From: Streptomyces griseosporeus
GTDB taxonomy: Bacteria; Actinomycetota; Actinomycetes; Streptomycetales; Streptomycetaceae
Reading direction: 5' to 3'
NCBI RefSeq assembly: GCF_014656055.1
Contig: NZ_BNBR01000002.1
Location: forward strand, 251,164-315,163
DNA: 64,000 nucleotides
Shown: positions 27,778 to 35,771 of the stretch, piece after piece
Layout: every line of letters begins with the position of its first letter
Numbering within the stretch: the first letter of the stretch is position 1
Made by a program: the position numbers and the translations under genes
The notes under the pieces: model-generated
What the model was told of the DNA's origin: nothing
The model's input: the letters and a program-made list of their open reading frames with translations, nothing else
Databases searched by the model: none

Positions 27778-27794
27778 TCACCCGCGAGGGGTGA
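27778..27794. promoter_or_regulatory. Regulon palindrome copy 4, perfect (TCACCC-GCGAG-GGGTGA)
   Basis: A perfect dyad in the gap between the divergent channel/DUF2252 operon (73 bp to its start) and the DUF308 operon (110 bp to its start). A single site could serve both directions. Confidence 0.7.
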
Positions 27795-27903
27795 CCCGGC
27801 GGGCGGTGACACGCAGGAGGCTGGCGTGACGAGGGCGGTGCGGACACCGCACGCGCCGTGCCCAGGCGGTCCGGTGCCGGACCGCGTCCACCGAGGAGGA
27901 GCC

Positions 27904-28596
27904 ATGACCGTGTCGCGTGGCCCGGCACCGCACACCACACCGGACCCTCTGGCGTACGGCGCCGAGGCCACCGGGGACGGCGGCCGCGGCGGGCCGCCGG
28001 CCGAAGCGGCGGACGCCGGTCCGGAGGAACGGCTCGCCCGGCTGGGCGGGTCCTGGACGTGGCTGCTGGGTTCCGCGGTGACGACGCTGGTGCCGGGCAT
28101 CCTGATCCTGGTCTGGCCGGACGAGACCCTGCACGTGCTGGCCGTGCTCATCGGCCTGTACCTGCTCGTGACGGGCGGTTTCCGCTTCGTCGCCGCGTTC
28201 GCCCGGGAGCACGGCGACCGGCTCGCGGGCCTGCTCATCGCGGTGGTCTACGTGCTGGCCGGGGTGCTGTGCCTGCGGCATCCGCTGCAGACGATCGCCG
28301 CGCTGTCCCTGATCACGGGCGCCGTCTGGCTGGTGTCGGGCATGCTGACCGGCTGGGCGGCCCTGGCCGCCAAGGGCATGCCGCACCGCGGCTTCGTCCT
28401 CGGTGTCTCGGCCTTGGCGGTCGTGGCGGGCGTGGTGGTGCTGGCGCTGCCGTCGGAGTCCGCGGTGGCGCTGACCCGGCTGCTCGGCCTGTGGCTGGTG
28501 CTGCTCGGGGTCGCCGAACTCGTCCTGGCCTTCGCGCTGCGGTCCGCGCTGGCAAAGAACCGCTCCGACGCCGGGGCGAGCCGGCCGGCGGTGTGA
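27904..28596 (+). CDS. DUF308/HdeD-like membrane protein
   Basis: A 230-aa protein with a disordered N-terminal tail of about 45 residues, then six hydrophobic segments in three repeated pairs (WLLGSAVTTLVPGILILVWP, AVLIGLYLLVTGGFRFVAAF and similar). This is the DUF308 repeat seen in the acid-stress protein HdeD. GAGGAGGAG precedes the ATG at 27904. It probably supports membrane function under stress. It leads an operon with the 451-aa membrane protein (30 bp gap). Confidence 0.88.
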   Translation: MTVSRGPAPHTTPDPLAYGAEATGDGGRGGPPAEAADAGPEERLARLGGSWTWLLGSAVTTLVPGILILVWPDETLHVLAVLIGLYLLVTGGFRFVAAFAREHGDRLAGLLIAVVYVLAGVLCLRHPLQTIAALSLITGAVWLVSGMLTGWAALAAKGMPHRGFVLGVSALAVVAGVVVLALPSESAVALTRLLGLWLVLLGVAELVLAFALRSALAKNRSDAGASRPAV

Positions 28597-28626
28597 CGCC
28601 CGGACCCGACATCCGAGGAGTTGCCC

Positions 28627-29982
28627 ATGCCCTCCCAGCCGTCCCCTTCGTCGCCCCCGCCCGGACCGGACCCGGGAGTCGTGCTCAGCGCCGACGAGCA
28701 CGCCCACTACAAGCGGCTGCGCCGCGCGGCCGCCGTACGCCACCGCAAGACGCGCTACGCGGGCGCGTCGCTGCTGCTGCTTCTCGCTCTGCTGCTCGCA
28801 CCGGCGGCCCTCGTCGCCGCCTGGGTGGACGACACCGTCACCGACACCGACCGGTATGTGGAGACCGTCGCCCCGCTGGCGGAGGAGCCGGCCGTGCAGG
28901 AGGTCGTCAGCGACCGGCTGACCGCCCGGGTCGTGGCCAACGTGGACGTCGACGCGGTGGTCGCGGCCCTGAGCAAGTCGCTGGCGGACGCGGGTGCGCC
29001 ACCCGCGGTCGTGGACCGCTCCGCCGCCCTGGCCGGACCGCTGCGCGGCGCGCTGACCAGCGCTGTGCACGGCATCGTGCAGCGGGTGGTCAGCGGTCCC
29101 GTCTTCCAGCAGGCCTGGGAGGGCGCCAACCGGCGCGCCCACGCGAACGTCGTGGGCATGCTCACCGGGGACGAGAGCCGGGCCGTACGTGCCCAGGACG
29201 ATGCCATCACGCTTGACCTCGGCACCGTCGTCGACGAGGTCAAGCAGCGCCTCGTGGACCAGGGCTTCGAGAAGGCCGACGCCATCCCGACGCCCGACCG
29301 GCAGGTCACCCTGTTCGAGACGGAGCAGCTGTCCAAGGCGCAGGACGCCATGCGGCTGCTGGACATCATGGGTGCCTGGCTGCCGGTGATCACCCTGGTG
29401 CTGGCAGCCCTCGCCGTGTGGATCGCTCCGGCGCACCGCGTGATGCTGCTGGTCACGGCCTGCGGCGTCGCCGTGATGATGATCGTGCTGCTGGTCGGCC
29501 TGGCGGTCGTACGCCGTGTCTACCTCGACTCCGTGCCCTCCTCGGCGCTGCCGGCGGACGCCGCGGCGGTGGTCTACGACACCTTCATACGGTTCCTGCG
29601 CAGCGCGGCCCGCACCCTGCTGGTCGTTGCCGTGGTCACGGCCCTGGCCGCGTATCTGTACGGTCCGAGCCGGGTGGCCCGCGGCGTGCGCTCGGGGGCC
29701 GGGCGTGCCACCGGCGCGGCGGGCCGGGGGCTGCGCGACGCCGGCATGGACACCGGGACCACCGGCCGCTGGCTGGACGGCCACCGACGGTGGACCACCG
29801 GCGTGGTCCTCGGGCTGGGGGCGCTTGCCCTGGTGCTGTGGAACCACCCCACGGTCGGTGTAGTGGCCCTGGTGGCCGGGCTGGTCGTGGTGGTCCTCCT
29901 CGTCCTCGCCGTGCTGGCCTCGGCGACGGGGGGCCGGGCCGGTGGGCCGGCCGCCGAGCCCGGCCCCGCGGGCGGCCCGTGA
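28627..29982 (+). CDS. Membrane protein of unknown function (451 aa)
   Basis: I do not recognise a named family. A basic N-terminus leads to a first helix (about 45-65). An extracytoplasmic domain of about 180 residues follows (DDTVTDTDRYVETVAPLAEE ... LVDQGFEKADAIP), then two helices (about 245-300), a further helix (about 335-355), a glycine/arginine-rich cytosolic loop and two C-terminal helices. The layout resembles a large-loop integral membrane protein found widely in actinobacteria. The ATG at 28627 follows CGAGGAG by 7 nt. It is the second gene after DUF308. Confidence 0.78.
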   Translation: MPSQPSPSSPPPGPDPGVVLSADEHAHYKRLRRAAAVRHRKTRYAGASLLLLLALLLAPAALVAAWVDDTVTDTDRYVETVAPLAEEPAVQEVVSDRLTARVVANVDVDAVVAALSKSLADAGAPPAVVDRSAALAGPLRGALTSAVHGIVQRVVSGPVFQQAWEGANRRAHANVVGMLTGDESRAVRAQDDAITLDLGTVVDEVKQRLVDQGFEKADAIPTPDRQVTLFETEQLSKAQDAMRLLDIMGAWLPVITLVLAALAVWIAPAHRVMLLVTACGVAVMMIVLLVGLAVVRRVYLDSVPSSALPADAAAVVYDTFIRFLRSAARTLLVVAVVTALAAYLYGPSRVARGVRSGAGRATGAAGRGLRDAGMDTGTTGRWLDGHRRWTTGVVLGLGALALVLWNHPTVGVVALVAGLVVVVLLVLAVLASATGGRAGGPAAEPGPAGGP

Positions 29983-29984
29983 GC

Positions 29985-30001
29985 TCACCCGTCCGGGGTG
30001 A
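29985..30001. promoter_or_regulatory. Regulon palindrome copy 5, perfect (TCACCC-GTCCG-GGGTGA)
   Basis: A perfect dyad, with arms extended to 7 bp (CTCACCC/GGGTGAG, 29984-30002). It starts 2 bp after the preceding stop codon and ends 104 bp before the SHOCT gene start. As it follows a stop codon it could also act as a hairpin. Confidence 0.65.
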
Positions 30002-30004
30002 GGC

Positions 30005-30041
30005 CGTCCGTACCGGACGTGTGCACGCTGAGATCAGCTCA
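30005..30041. repeat. Two further inverted repeats before the SHOCT gene
   Basis: CGTCCG-TAC-CGGACG (30005-30019, perfect 6-bp arms) and TGAG-ATCAG-CTCA (30029-30041) follow palindrome copy 5 in a row. The first may be a terminator of the upstream operon or an accessory operator. Confidence 0.5.
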
Positions 30042-30105
30042 AGACGGCGGAGGAGTGCCTGCGTGGACGACCCCGCCCGGAACAGCGAAGAGAGATGAGC
30101 GCCCC

Positions 30106-30576
30106 ATGGAACTCGCCTACGACTACCCGCTCCTGAGCATGTTCTGGACCATGCTGTGGTTCTTCCTGTGGATCATGTGGTTCGTCCTGCTCTTCCGGAT
30201 CATCGGCGACATCTTCCGTGACGACGAGCTGAGCGGCTGGGGCAAGACCGGCTGGATGATCTTCGTCATCGTGCTGCCCTTCCTCGGTGTCTTCGTCTAC
30301 GTCATCGCGCGCGGCAAGAGCATGGGCCACCGCGAGATCGCCCACGCCCAGGCGCAGCAGGCACAGCTCGACGCGTACATCAAGAAGACCGCGGGCGAGA
30401 GCAGCCGTCCGACGAGCGCCGACGAACTCGCCAAGCTGTCGGACATGCGGTCCCGCGGTGACATCACCGACGAGGAGTTCCGCCGGGCCAAGGCTCTCGT
30501 CCTGAGCGAGACCGGACCCGTCGGCGCCGGAGCCGGTGCCACGAGCGCGTCCACGACAACGTCCGCCGCCCACTGA
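30106..30576 (+). CDS. SHOCT-domain membrane protein
   Basis: A 156-aa protein. Two N-terminal helices (FWTMLWFFLWIMWFVLLFRI, and MIFVIVLPFLGVFVYVI at about 50-68) form the phospholipase-D-nuclease-like N-terminal (PLDc_N) module. A cytosolic helix rich in Gln/Ala follows, and then a SHOCT motif at about 107-137 (ELAKLSDMRSRGDITDEEFR). SHOCT proteins with this layout are common stress-associated membrane proteins of actinobacteria. It is co-directional with the DUF7144-like gene 28 bp downstream. Confidence 0.88.
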   Translation: MELAYDYPLLSMFWTMLWFFLWIMWFVLLFRIIGDIFRDDELSGWGKTGWMIFVIVLPFLGVFVYVIARGKSMGHREIAHAQAQQAQLDAYIKKTAGESSRPTSADELAKLSDMRSRGDITDEEFRRAKALVLSETGPVGAGAGATSASTTTSAAH

Positions 30577-30604
30577 GTCCGCACCAACGAAACGAGGCAC
30601 CCCC

Positions 30605-31054
30605 ATGACCGCCACTCATGCGCCCCGGACGTCGCCCCCCAAGTACGCGTGGGCCGCGGGCCTGATGACGTTCGCCGCCGTCATGCTCACCCTCGTGGGC
30701 ATCCTCGACATCTTCCGCGGCATCATGGCGATCGCCGAGGACGACGTGTTCCTCACCACCCGCAACTACGTCTTCGAGTTCGACCTGACCGGCTGGGGCT
30801 GGATCCACCTCGCCCTGGGCGCCGTGGCCGTGATCGTCAGCATCGGCCTGTTCCAGGCGGCGACCTGGGCGCGGGTCCTCGGCGTGGCCATCGCCGGCCT
30901 CGTCATCATCGCCAACTTCCTGTCGCTGCCGTACTACCCGGTGTGGTCCGTCATCATGATCACGATGTCCGGGTTCATCATCTGGGCCCTGTGCGTCGCC
31001 CGGAAGGAGGACTTCGGCGACCCCTTCGACAGCGTGCCGCGCGGCGACCGGTGA
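30605..31054 (+). CDS. DUF7144-like membrane protein
   Basis: A 149-aa integral membrane protein with four helices at about 16-37, 60-80, 87-104 and 109-130. WGWIHLALGAVAVIVSIGLF and ANFLSLPYYPVWSVIMIT are characteristic of a small family found repeatedly in streptomycetes. The function is unknown. GAGG lies 9 nt before the ATG. It is second in an operon with the SHOCT gene and convergent with DUF2252 copy 2. Confidence 0.85.
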   Translation: MTATHAPRTSPPKYAWAAGLMTFAAVMLTLVGILDIFRGIMAIAEDDVFLTTRNYVFEFDLTGWGWIHLALGAVAVIVSIGLFQAATWARVLGVAIAGLVIIANFLSLPYYPVWSVIMITMSGFIIWALCVARKEDFGDPFDSVPRGDR

Positions 31055-31064
31055 GGGGTGCGGG

Positions 31065-32444
31065 TCAGGAGGGCGCGACCGGCAGGCGGCCGTCGCCGAT
31101 GGCCTCGGTGAAGGTGGTGAAGTCCTCGCGGGTCTGCCGGGCGTAGGCGAGCGCGAAGTCGGCGACGGCCTCCTCGAAGGAGGGGCCGTCGCCGAGGTAC
31201 GCGGCGACGGCGACGCGGTCACCCGAGCGGGCGTGGCCGCGGGCCAGTGCCCGGCCGCAGAGCCCGGCGTACCGGTGCATCAGGCCGGCGGACATGCCCT
31301 GGACGGTGGCGGAGCCCTTCATGTCGAGCAGTTGCCGCCAGTAGAAGTGACGGCCGGTGGGCCCGGTGGACCAGCCGAGGAAGATGTCACCGAAGGCCTG
31401 CAGCAGCCTCTGCCCCTCCACCACGCGCTGTCCCTCGTGGGCGACCGGCACGTTCACGTGGGGCGCGAGGACGGAGGGCTCGGCCTCCTTGGCCTGGAGG
31501 AGCAGCAGTTCGCCGACGGCGCGTCCCTGCAGCAGCAGGACGAAGCAGCGCGTGCCGACGCTGCCGATCCCGACGACCTTGAGCGCGGCGTCCACGATCC
31601 GGTACCGGTCGAGCAGCCGGGCCTGGGCCGGCGACAGGCTGGCGCGGTAGTCCGCGAAGACCTCCTCCACGACGGCCCGGCCCGGTTCGTCGACCGGTTC
31701 GATCAGCGGCGGGTCGTGGACGAACCGGGGCGTGCCGTCGGGGCCCGGTTCGGTCAGCTTGGCGATGGCCTTGGAGCTGTCGGTCTGCCGTGCGCGGTCC
31801 AGGGTGCGGTGGAGCCGGGCGCGCTGGAGCGAGTTGTGGATCTCCTGGAGCAGGTCGTCGGCCGCGATGTGCTCGTACCAGACGTCGAGTTCGCCGACTT
31901 CCGCGAGTTCGCGCAGGTGGACGCGGTAGCCGCGGGCGGCCTCGGCGGCGATGTCGCGGGCCGTGTCCTGCGGGGTGTCGTTGTCGTAGGCGGCGACGAC
32001 GAGGCTGGCGGCGAGACGTTTGACGTCCCACTCGAAGGGGCCGGGCAGCGTCTCGTCGAAGTCGTCGAGGTCGAAGACCAGCCGGCGCTCGGGGGACGCG
32101 AACAGGCCGAAGTTGGACAGGTGCGCGTCGCCGGACAGCTGGGCGACCAGCCCGGTGTCCGGCACGGCGGCGAGGTCGGCGGCCATGACCGCAGGGGTGC
32201 CGCGGTAGAAGGCGGACAGGGAGCCGGACATGCGGGTGTAGCGGATCGGCACCAGCTCGGGGATCCGCGGCGCGGCCTCCTCCTCCAGCATGGCCACGAG
32301 GTCGCGCCGCCGCGGCGACGGCGTCCAGTCGCCGTGCAGGGAGAGGGGGACGGCGTCGCGGGCGGCGCGGCCCCGGGCGGCGGGGTCCTCGGAGGCGGGG
32401 GGCACGGGGGTGGACTCGCCCGGGTGGCGAGGTGCGGTGGACAC
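31065..32444 (-). CDS. DUF2252 protein (kinase-like fold), copy 2
   Basis: A 459-aa paralogue of the DUF2252 protein at 25667. The same loops are present: LSGDAHLSNFGLF, FDLDDFDETLPGPFEWDVKR and VGIGSVGTRCF. The GTG at 32444 is chosen because CAGGAG sits 7 nt upstream. The frame is open further upstream, but that part is low-complexity Arg/Pro sequence. A 12-bp palindrome (32497-32508) lies 53 bp before the start. No regulon palindrome was seen here. Confidence 0.9.
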   Translation of the reverse strand: MSTAPRHPGESTPVPPASEDPAARGRAARDAVPLSLHGDWTPSPRRRDLVAMLEEEAAPRIPELVPIRYTRMSGSLSAFYRGTPAVMAADLAAVPDTGLVAQLSGDAHLSNFGLFASPERRLVFDLDDFDETLPGPFEWDVKRLAASLVVAAYDNDTPQDTARDIAAEAARGYRVHLRELAEVGELDVWYEHIAADDLLQEIHNSLQRARLHRTLDRARQTDSSKAIAKLTEPGPDGTPRFVHDPPLIEPVDEPGRAVVEEVFADYRASLSPAQARLLDRYRIVDAALKVVGIGSVGTRCFVLLLQGRAVGELLLLQAKEAEPSVLAPHVNVPVAHEGQRVVEGQRLLQAFGDIFLGWSTGPTGRHFYWRQLLDMKGSATVQGMSAGLMHRYAGLCGRALARGHARSGDRVAVAAYLGDGPSFEEAVADFALAYARQTREDFTTFTEAIGDGRLPVAPS

Positions 32445-32496
32445 GGGGCGGCTCCTGGGGGTGGACGTCGCCGGCCACGCTGCGGGAAGCCCCGAG

Positions 32497-32508
32497 GATG
32501 ACGTCATC
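32497..32508. promoter_or_regulatory. Palindrome GATGACGTCATC upstream of DUF2252 copy 2
   Basis: A perfect 12-bp dyad 53 bp upstream of the GTG start, in the 258-bp gap with the divergent amphi-Trp gene. The core TGACGTCA also occurs at 25549-25556, directly before the ribosome site of the YihY-like gene. Confidence 0.4.
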
Positions 32509-32702
32509 GCCGACCGGCGGCCGGTGCGGAAGCATCTCAAGCCTGCCACGCCTGCCGTCGGCCGCCACCCGGGGAAAGGGGCGGGCCCGTGCTCCGCGGG
32601 CCGGCCACGCGGCCGCGGGTGGTCCGCTCCCGCCAGGACGTGGGAGCGGTGCGGTGCGACCATGGGAGGGGTCCGCTGGTCCCGTCGACCCGGGAGGCTT
32701 CC

Positions 32703-32960
32703 GTGAAGGATCTCGAGTTCGAGCAGCGGCGCACGCTGTCGCGCGCCCAGGCCGCGGACCAGTTGGAGGCGCTGGCGGCCGCGCTCCGGCGCGGCGGTCA
32801 GGCCGAGTTGGCCCTCGGCCCCGGCACGCTGACCGTGCGCATCCCCGACGAGCTCCGCACCGAGATCGAGGTCGAGCTGGAGGACGGCGAGATCGACCTG
32901 GAGATCGAGTTCTCGTGGAGTACGGAGCCGTCGGAGCGTACGCCGGGGGACGGCGACTGA
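32703..32960 (+). CDS. Amphi-Trp domain protein
   Basis: An 85-aa protein consisting of one amphi-Trp domain. It begins with VKDLEFEQRRTLSRAQAADQ, passes through LTVRIPDEL and ends with the alternating acidic/hydrophobic strand DLEIEFSWS carrying the typical Trp. Family function is unsettled. A GGAGG site lies just before the GTG at 32703. The following 202 bp (32961-33162) show no gene or clear signal. Confidence 0.87.
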   Translation: MKDLEFEQRRTLSRAQAADQLEALAAALRRGGQAELALGPGTLTVRIPDELRTEIEVELEDGEIDLEIEFSWSTEPSERTPGDGD

Positions 32961-33162
32961 CGCCTTTCGACCCCGCGGCGCGGCATGTCGGCTCCGTTTG
33001 CCAGCCGTCGTGGCCGGCGGGAGAATACTGGTAACGGCCAGGCCCCGCCACCGGAAAGGGGGCTGGTAAGCGCCGAGTTCAGTCCGCCGCTGTCACAGCA
33101 GCGCATGATTGCTTTTTCCCATGCGACGCCCATCAATCCACCCCGTTTTCTCGGGAGGGGCT

Positions 33163-34110
33163 GTGACTACGCTGCGACTGGCCACGTTCAATGTCGAGAA
33201 CCTCTTCGCCCGCTGGCGGTTCAAGGAGGGAGTCGACCCCGCGACAGCCAATACGAGGGGATGGATCGTCGACCAGACCCGGTTCGAGGAACTGGGCGTC
33301 GACGACAAAGCCATCACGGGAGCGGCTGTCCGGGAACTGCGAGCCGACGTGCTGTGCCTGCAAGAGGTGGAGAACGTCGACACGCTCAAGCATTTCCGCG
33401 CCCAGGCGCTGGGCGGGCGCGCCGAGTACCCGTACGTCGCCGGAGTCGACGGCAACGATCCCCGGCTGATCGATGTCGCCGTGCTGTCGAAGGTGCCCAT
33501 CACCCGTATCCGGTCGAACCAGCACTTCATGGATCCGGCGAGCCCGACGGCGGCACTGTTCTCGCGTGACTGTCTCGAGGTCGACGTGCAGGTCGAGGTG
33601 GGCCCGGAGCGGACCACGACCGTCAGTCTCTTCGTCAACCACTTCAAATCGATGCTCGGCGGACGCGCGCAGACCAGGGCCAAGCGGGAGCGCCAGGCCA
33701 GGAAGGTGATGGACCTCGTCCTCGACCGCTTCGGCCGCGAGGCGCCGGGAAGCAGTCCGTTCGTGATCCTGGGTGATCTCAACGACTATCTGGAAACGAA
33801 CGGGGACGGCAGTTCCGGCATCGACCAGCTCGTCAACTGGGACCAGGTCGAGAACGTGGTGGCCCGGCTGCCCGAGGACGACCGGTGGACGCATTTCTTC
33901 AGTGGCGGCGACGAATACCGTCAGCTGGACTACCTGTTGCCGTCCACCTCGCTCGCGCAGGCGGCCCCGGACGCCTCGCCCGAGATATTCCGCAAGGGGA
34001 TGCCACTGCGGGCCGTGAAATACAAGGGCCCCCGCTTTCCCGGCGTGGGCCAGGACAAGCCGAAGGCATCGGACCACTGCCCCGTCGTCATCGACCTCGA
34101 GGTGCAGTAG
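33163..34110 (+). CDS. Endonuclease/exonuclease/phosphatase-family protein
   Basis: A 315-aa protein of the EEP (DNase I-like) fold. The metal and catalytic motifs are FNVENLF near the start, LQEVEN (Glu), the NHFK box, GDLNDY (Asp/Asn) and the C-terminal SDHCPVV (Asp-His), so the active site is intact. No signal peptide is seen, so it probably acts in the cytosol on a nucleic acid or phosphoester. GTG 33163 after GGGAGGGG is preferred over in-frame ATGs at 33109 and 33121, which have no ribosome site. Confidence 0.92.
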   Translation: MTTLRLATFNVENLFARWRFKEGVDPATANTRGWIVDQTRFEELGVDDKAITGAAVRELRADVLCLQEVENVDTLKHFRAQALGGRAEYPYVAGVDGNDPRLIDVAVLSKVPITRIRSNQHFMDPASPTAALFSRDCLEVDVQVEVGPERTTTVSLFVNHFKSMLGGRAQTRAKRERQARKVMDLVLDRFGREAPGSSPFVILGDLNDYLETNGDGSSGIDQLVNWDQVENVVARLPEDDRWTHFFSGGDEYRQLDYLLPSTSLAQAAPDASPEIFRKGMPLRAVKYKGPRFPGVGQDKPKASDHCPVVIDLEVQ

Positions 34111-34152
34111 GCACGAGCCGTAGGCCCGAGCCGCCTCATCCGGAGGATTCCC

Positions 34153-35400
34153 ATGAACACGCCCACGAACGGGCCTGCGAACATGCCCATGAGCAAGCCC
34201 TGCCACGTCAACTGCATCATTCCTCCGCACCTTTTCGACAAGCTTCTGGAGAGCGAACACGACGAGGTGCGCCAGGCCGCCATGAACACCCTGCTCACCA
34301 CCACGCGGCTGAGGGGTGAGCGAGGCGTCCGGGCGCTGTTCGCCGGTGCCGTCGCCCCCGGGAACGGCCGGCGGACCGTCTTCGACTGCAAGCACAGCAC
34401 GTTCCTCCCCGGGGCCGAAGTGGCCCAGGTGGAGGACGGGCCACCGTCCGGCGATCCATCCGTCACCCGGGCCTTCGACGGGCTCGGCAAGACGCGGGAC
34501 TTCTACCGGCAGGTGCTCCGGCGCGACTCCCTCGACGACCGTGGGATGCGACAGGACGGGTACGTGCACTTCGGCAGGAAGTTCAACAACGCCTTCTGGG
34601 ACGGCCGCGAGATGATCTTCGGGGACGGGGACGGGAGGATGTTCACCGACTTCACCGGGTCCCTCGACGTGATCGCCCACGAACTGACGCACGCCGTCAC
34701 CGAGTTCACCGCGGGGCTGGCCTACCACAACCAGTCCGGCGCGCTCAACGAGTCGATCTCGGACGTCTTCGGGTCACTGGTCAAGCAGTGGTCCCTGAAC
34801 CAGCCGGCCGAGGCGGCGGACTGGCTGATCGGGGCGGAGATCTTCACCCCGGAGGTCGACGCCGACGCGCTGCGCTCGATGAAGAACCCGGGCCACGCCT
34901 TCGACAACGCCCTGTTCGGACGGGACCCGCAGCCGGACCACATGAGCAGGTTCGTGCACCTGCCGGACTCCGAACCCGGTGACTTCGGCGGAGTGCACAT
35001 CAACTCCGGCATCCCGAACAAGGCGTTCTACCTGACCGCGATCCGCATCGGCGGGTTCGCCTGGCAGGCGCCGGCTCTCATCTGGTACGAGTCGCTCAAG
35101 GCGTCCGACGTCGAGACCCAGTTCCAGGACTTCGCGGACACCACCTACCAGAAGGCCGGGCAGCTCTACGGGGCGGACAGCACCGAGCAACTGGCCGTAC
35201 TGGCGGCATGGCAGGAGGTCGGCATCCAGATCAGCGGCGTGCCGGTCGGTCTCGCCCGGGTGCGCAGCCTCGCGGCCGACCGCAGCGACGGCGCGGGCCG
35301 GGAGGACGGTCTGACAGCCCTGCACCAGCAGATCGGGGCGCTGGCCGCGCAGGTGTCGGGACTGGCCAAGGAAGTGTCGTCGCTGCAGGGGAGCAAGTGA
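34153..35400 (+). CDS. Protealysin-like M4 metalloprotease
   Basis: A 415-aa thermolysin-family (M4) zinc protease without signal peptide. A short N-terminal propeptide carries the protealysin-type motif (PCHVNCIIPPHLFDKLL), rather than the long FTP propeptide of secreted thermolysins. The zinc site is HELTH at 176-180 with the third ligand Glu200 in GALNESISD. The downstream catalytic His lies in GGVHINSGIPNKAFY. The C-terminal tail ends in a coiled-coil-like helix (LHQQIGALAAQVSGLAKEVS). CGGAGG precedes the ATG by 7 nt. An emfourin-type inhibitor gene follows 31 bp downstream, as in the protealysin-emfourin operons described in Serratia. Confidence 0.95.
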   Translation: MNTPTNGPANMPMSKPCHVNCIIPPHLFDKLLESEHDEVRQAAMNTLLTTTRLRGERGVRALFAGAVAPGNGRRTVFDCKHSTFLPGAEVAQVEDGPPSGDPSVTRAFDGLGKTRDFYRQVLRRDSLDDRGMRQDGYVHFGRKFNNAFWDGREMIFGDGDGRMFTDFTGSLDVIAHELTHAVTEFTAGLAYHNQSGALNESISDVFGSLVKQWSLNQPAEAADWLIGAEIFTPEVDADALRSMKNPGHAFDNALFGRDPQPDHMSRFVHLPDSEPGDFGGVHINSGIPNKAFYLTAIRIGGFAWQAPALIWYESLKASDVETQFQDFADTTYQKAGQLYGADSTEQLAVLAAWQEVGIQISGVPVGLARVRSLAADRSDGAGREDGLTALHQQIGALAAQVSGLAKEVSSLQGSK

Positions 35401-35431
35401 TCCCCGGGGGCGGCCCGGCCGCCGGACGATC

Positions 35432-35746
35432 ATGAAGGTGACCCTGACGACCCATGGGGGGCAGGCCGCGGCCGTGCGGCTCGGCCTGCCCCCCAGGGTG
35501 CTGGACACCGATGCGCTGCCCGAGGACGCGGCGGCGGAGCTGGCCCGGCTGGTGGCGGCGGCCGTCCCCACGTCCCGCCTGGCCAGCGGGGAGGGCCGGC
35601 CGGGCCGGGCGAGGGACGCGATGAGCTACCGGGTCACGGTGGAGGACGCCGGCCACGCGACCGTACTGACGCAGTCGGACGCCGCCATGTCCCAGGAGTT
35701 CGCCGACCTGGTCGACTGGCTGGAGGAGCACTTCGCGCAGCAGTGA
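35432..35746 (+). CDS. Emfourin-type inhibitor of M4 protease
   Basis: A 104-aa single-domain protein: N-terminal strand MKVTLTTHGG, a helix DAAAELARLVAAAV, central strands with YRVTVEDAG and ATVLTQSD, and C-terminal helix FADLVDWLEEHF. Size, layout and position directly after a protealysin-like gene match emfourin (M4in), a slow-tight-binding inhibitor of protealysin. The pair presumably forms a cytosolic protease/inhibitor module. The ribosome site is weak, consistent with translation coupled to the protease. Confidence 0.85.
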   Translation: MKVTLTTHGGQAAAVRLGLPPRVLDTDALPEDAAAELARLVAAAVPTSRLASGEGRPGRARDAMSYRVTVEDAGHATVLTQSDAAMSQEFADLVDWLEEHFAQQ

Positions 35747-35771
35747 GGCAGGCTGCAGCAGTGAGCGGGGC

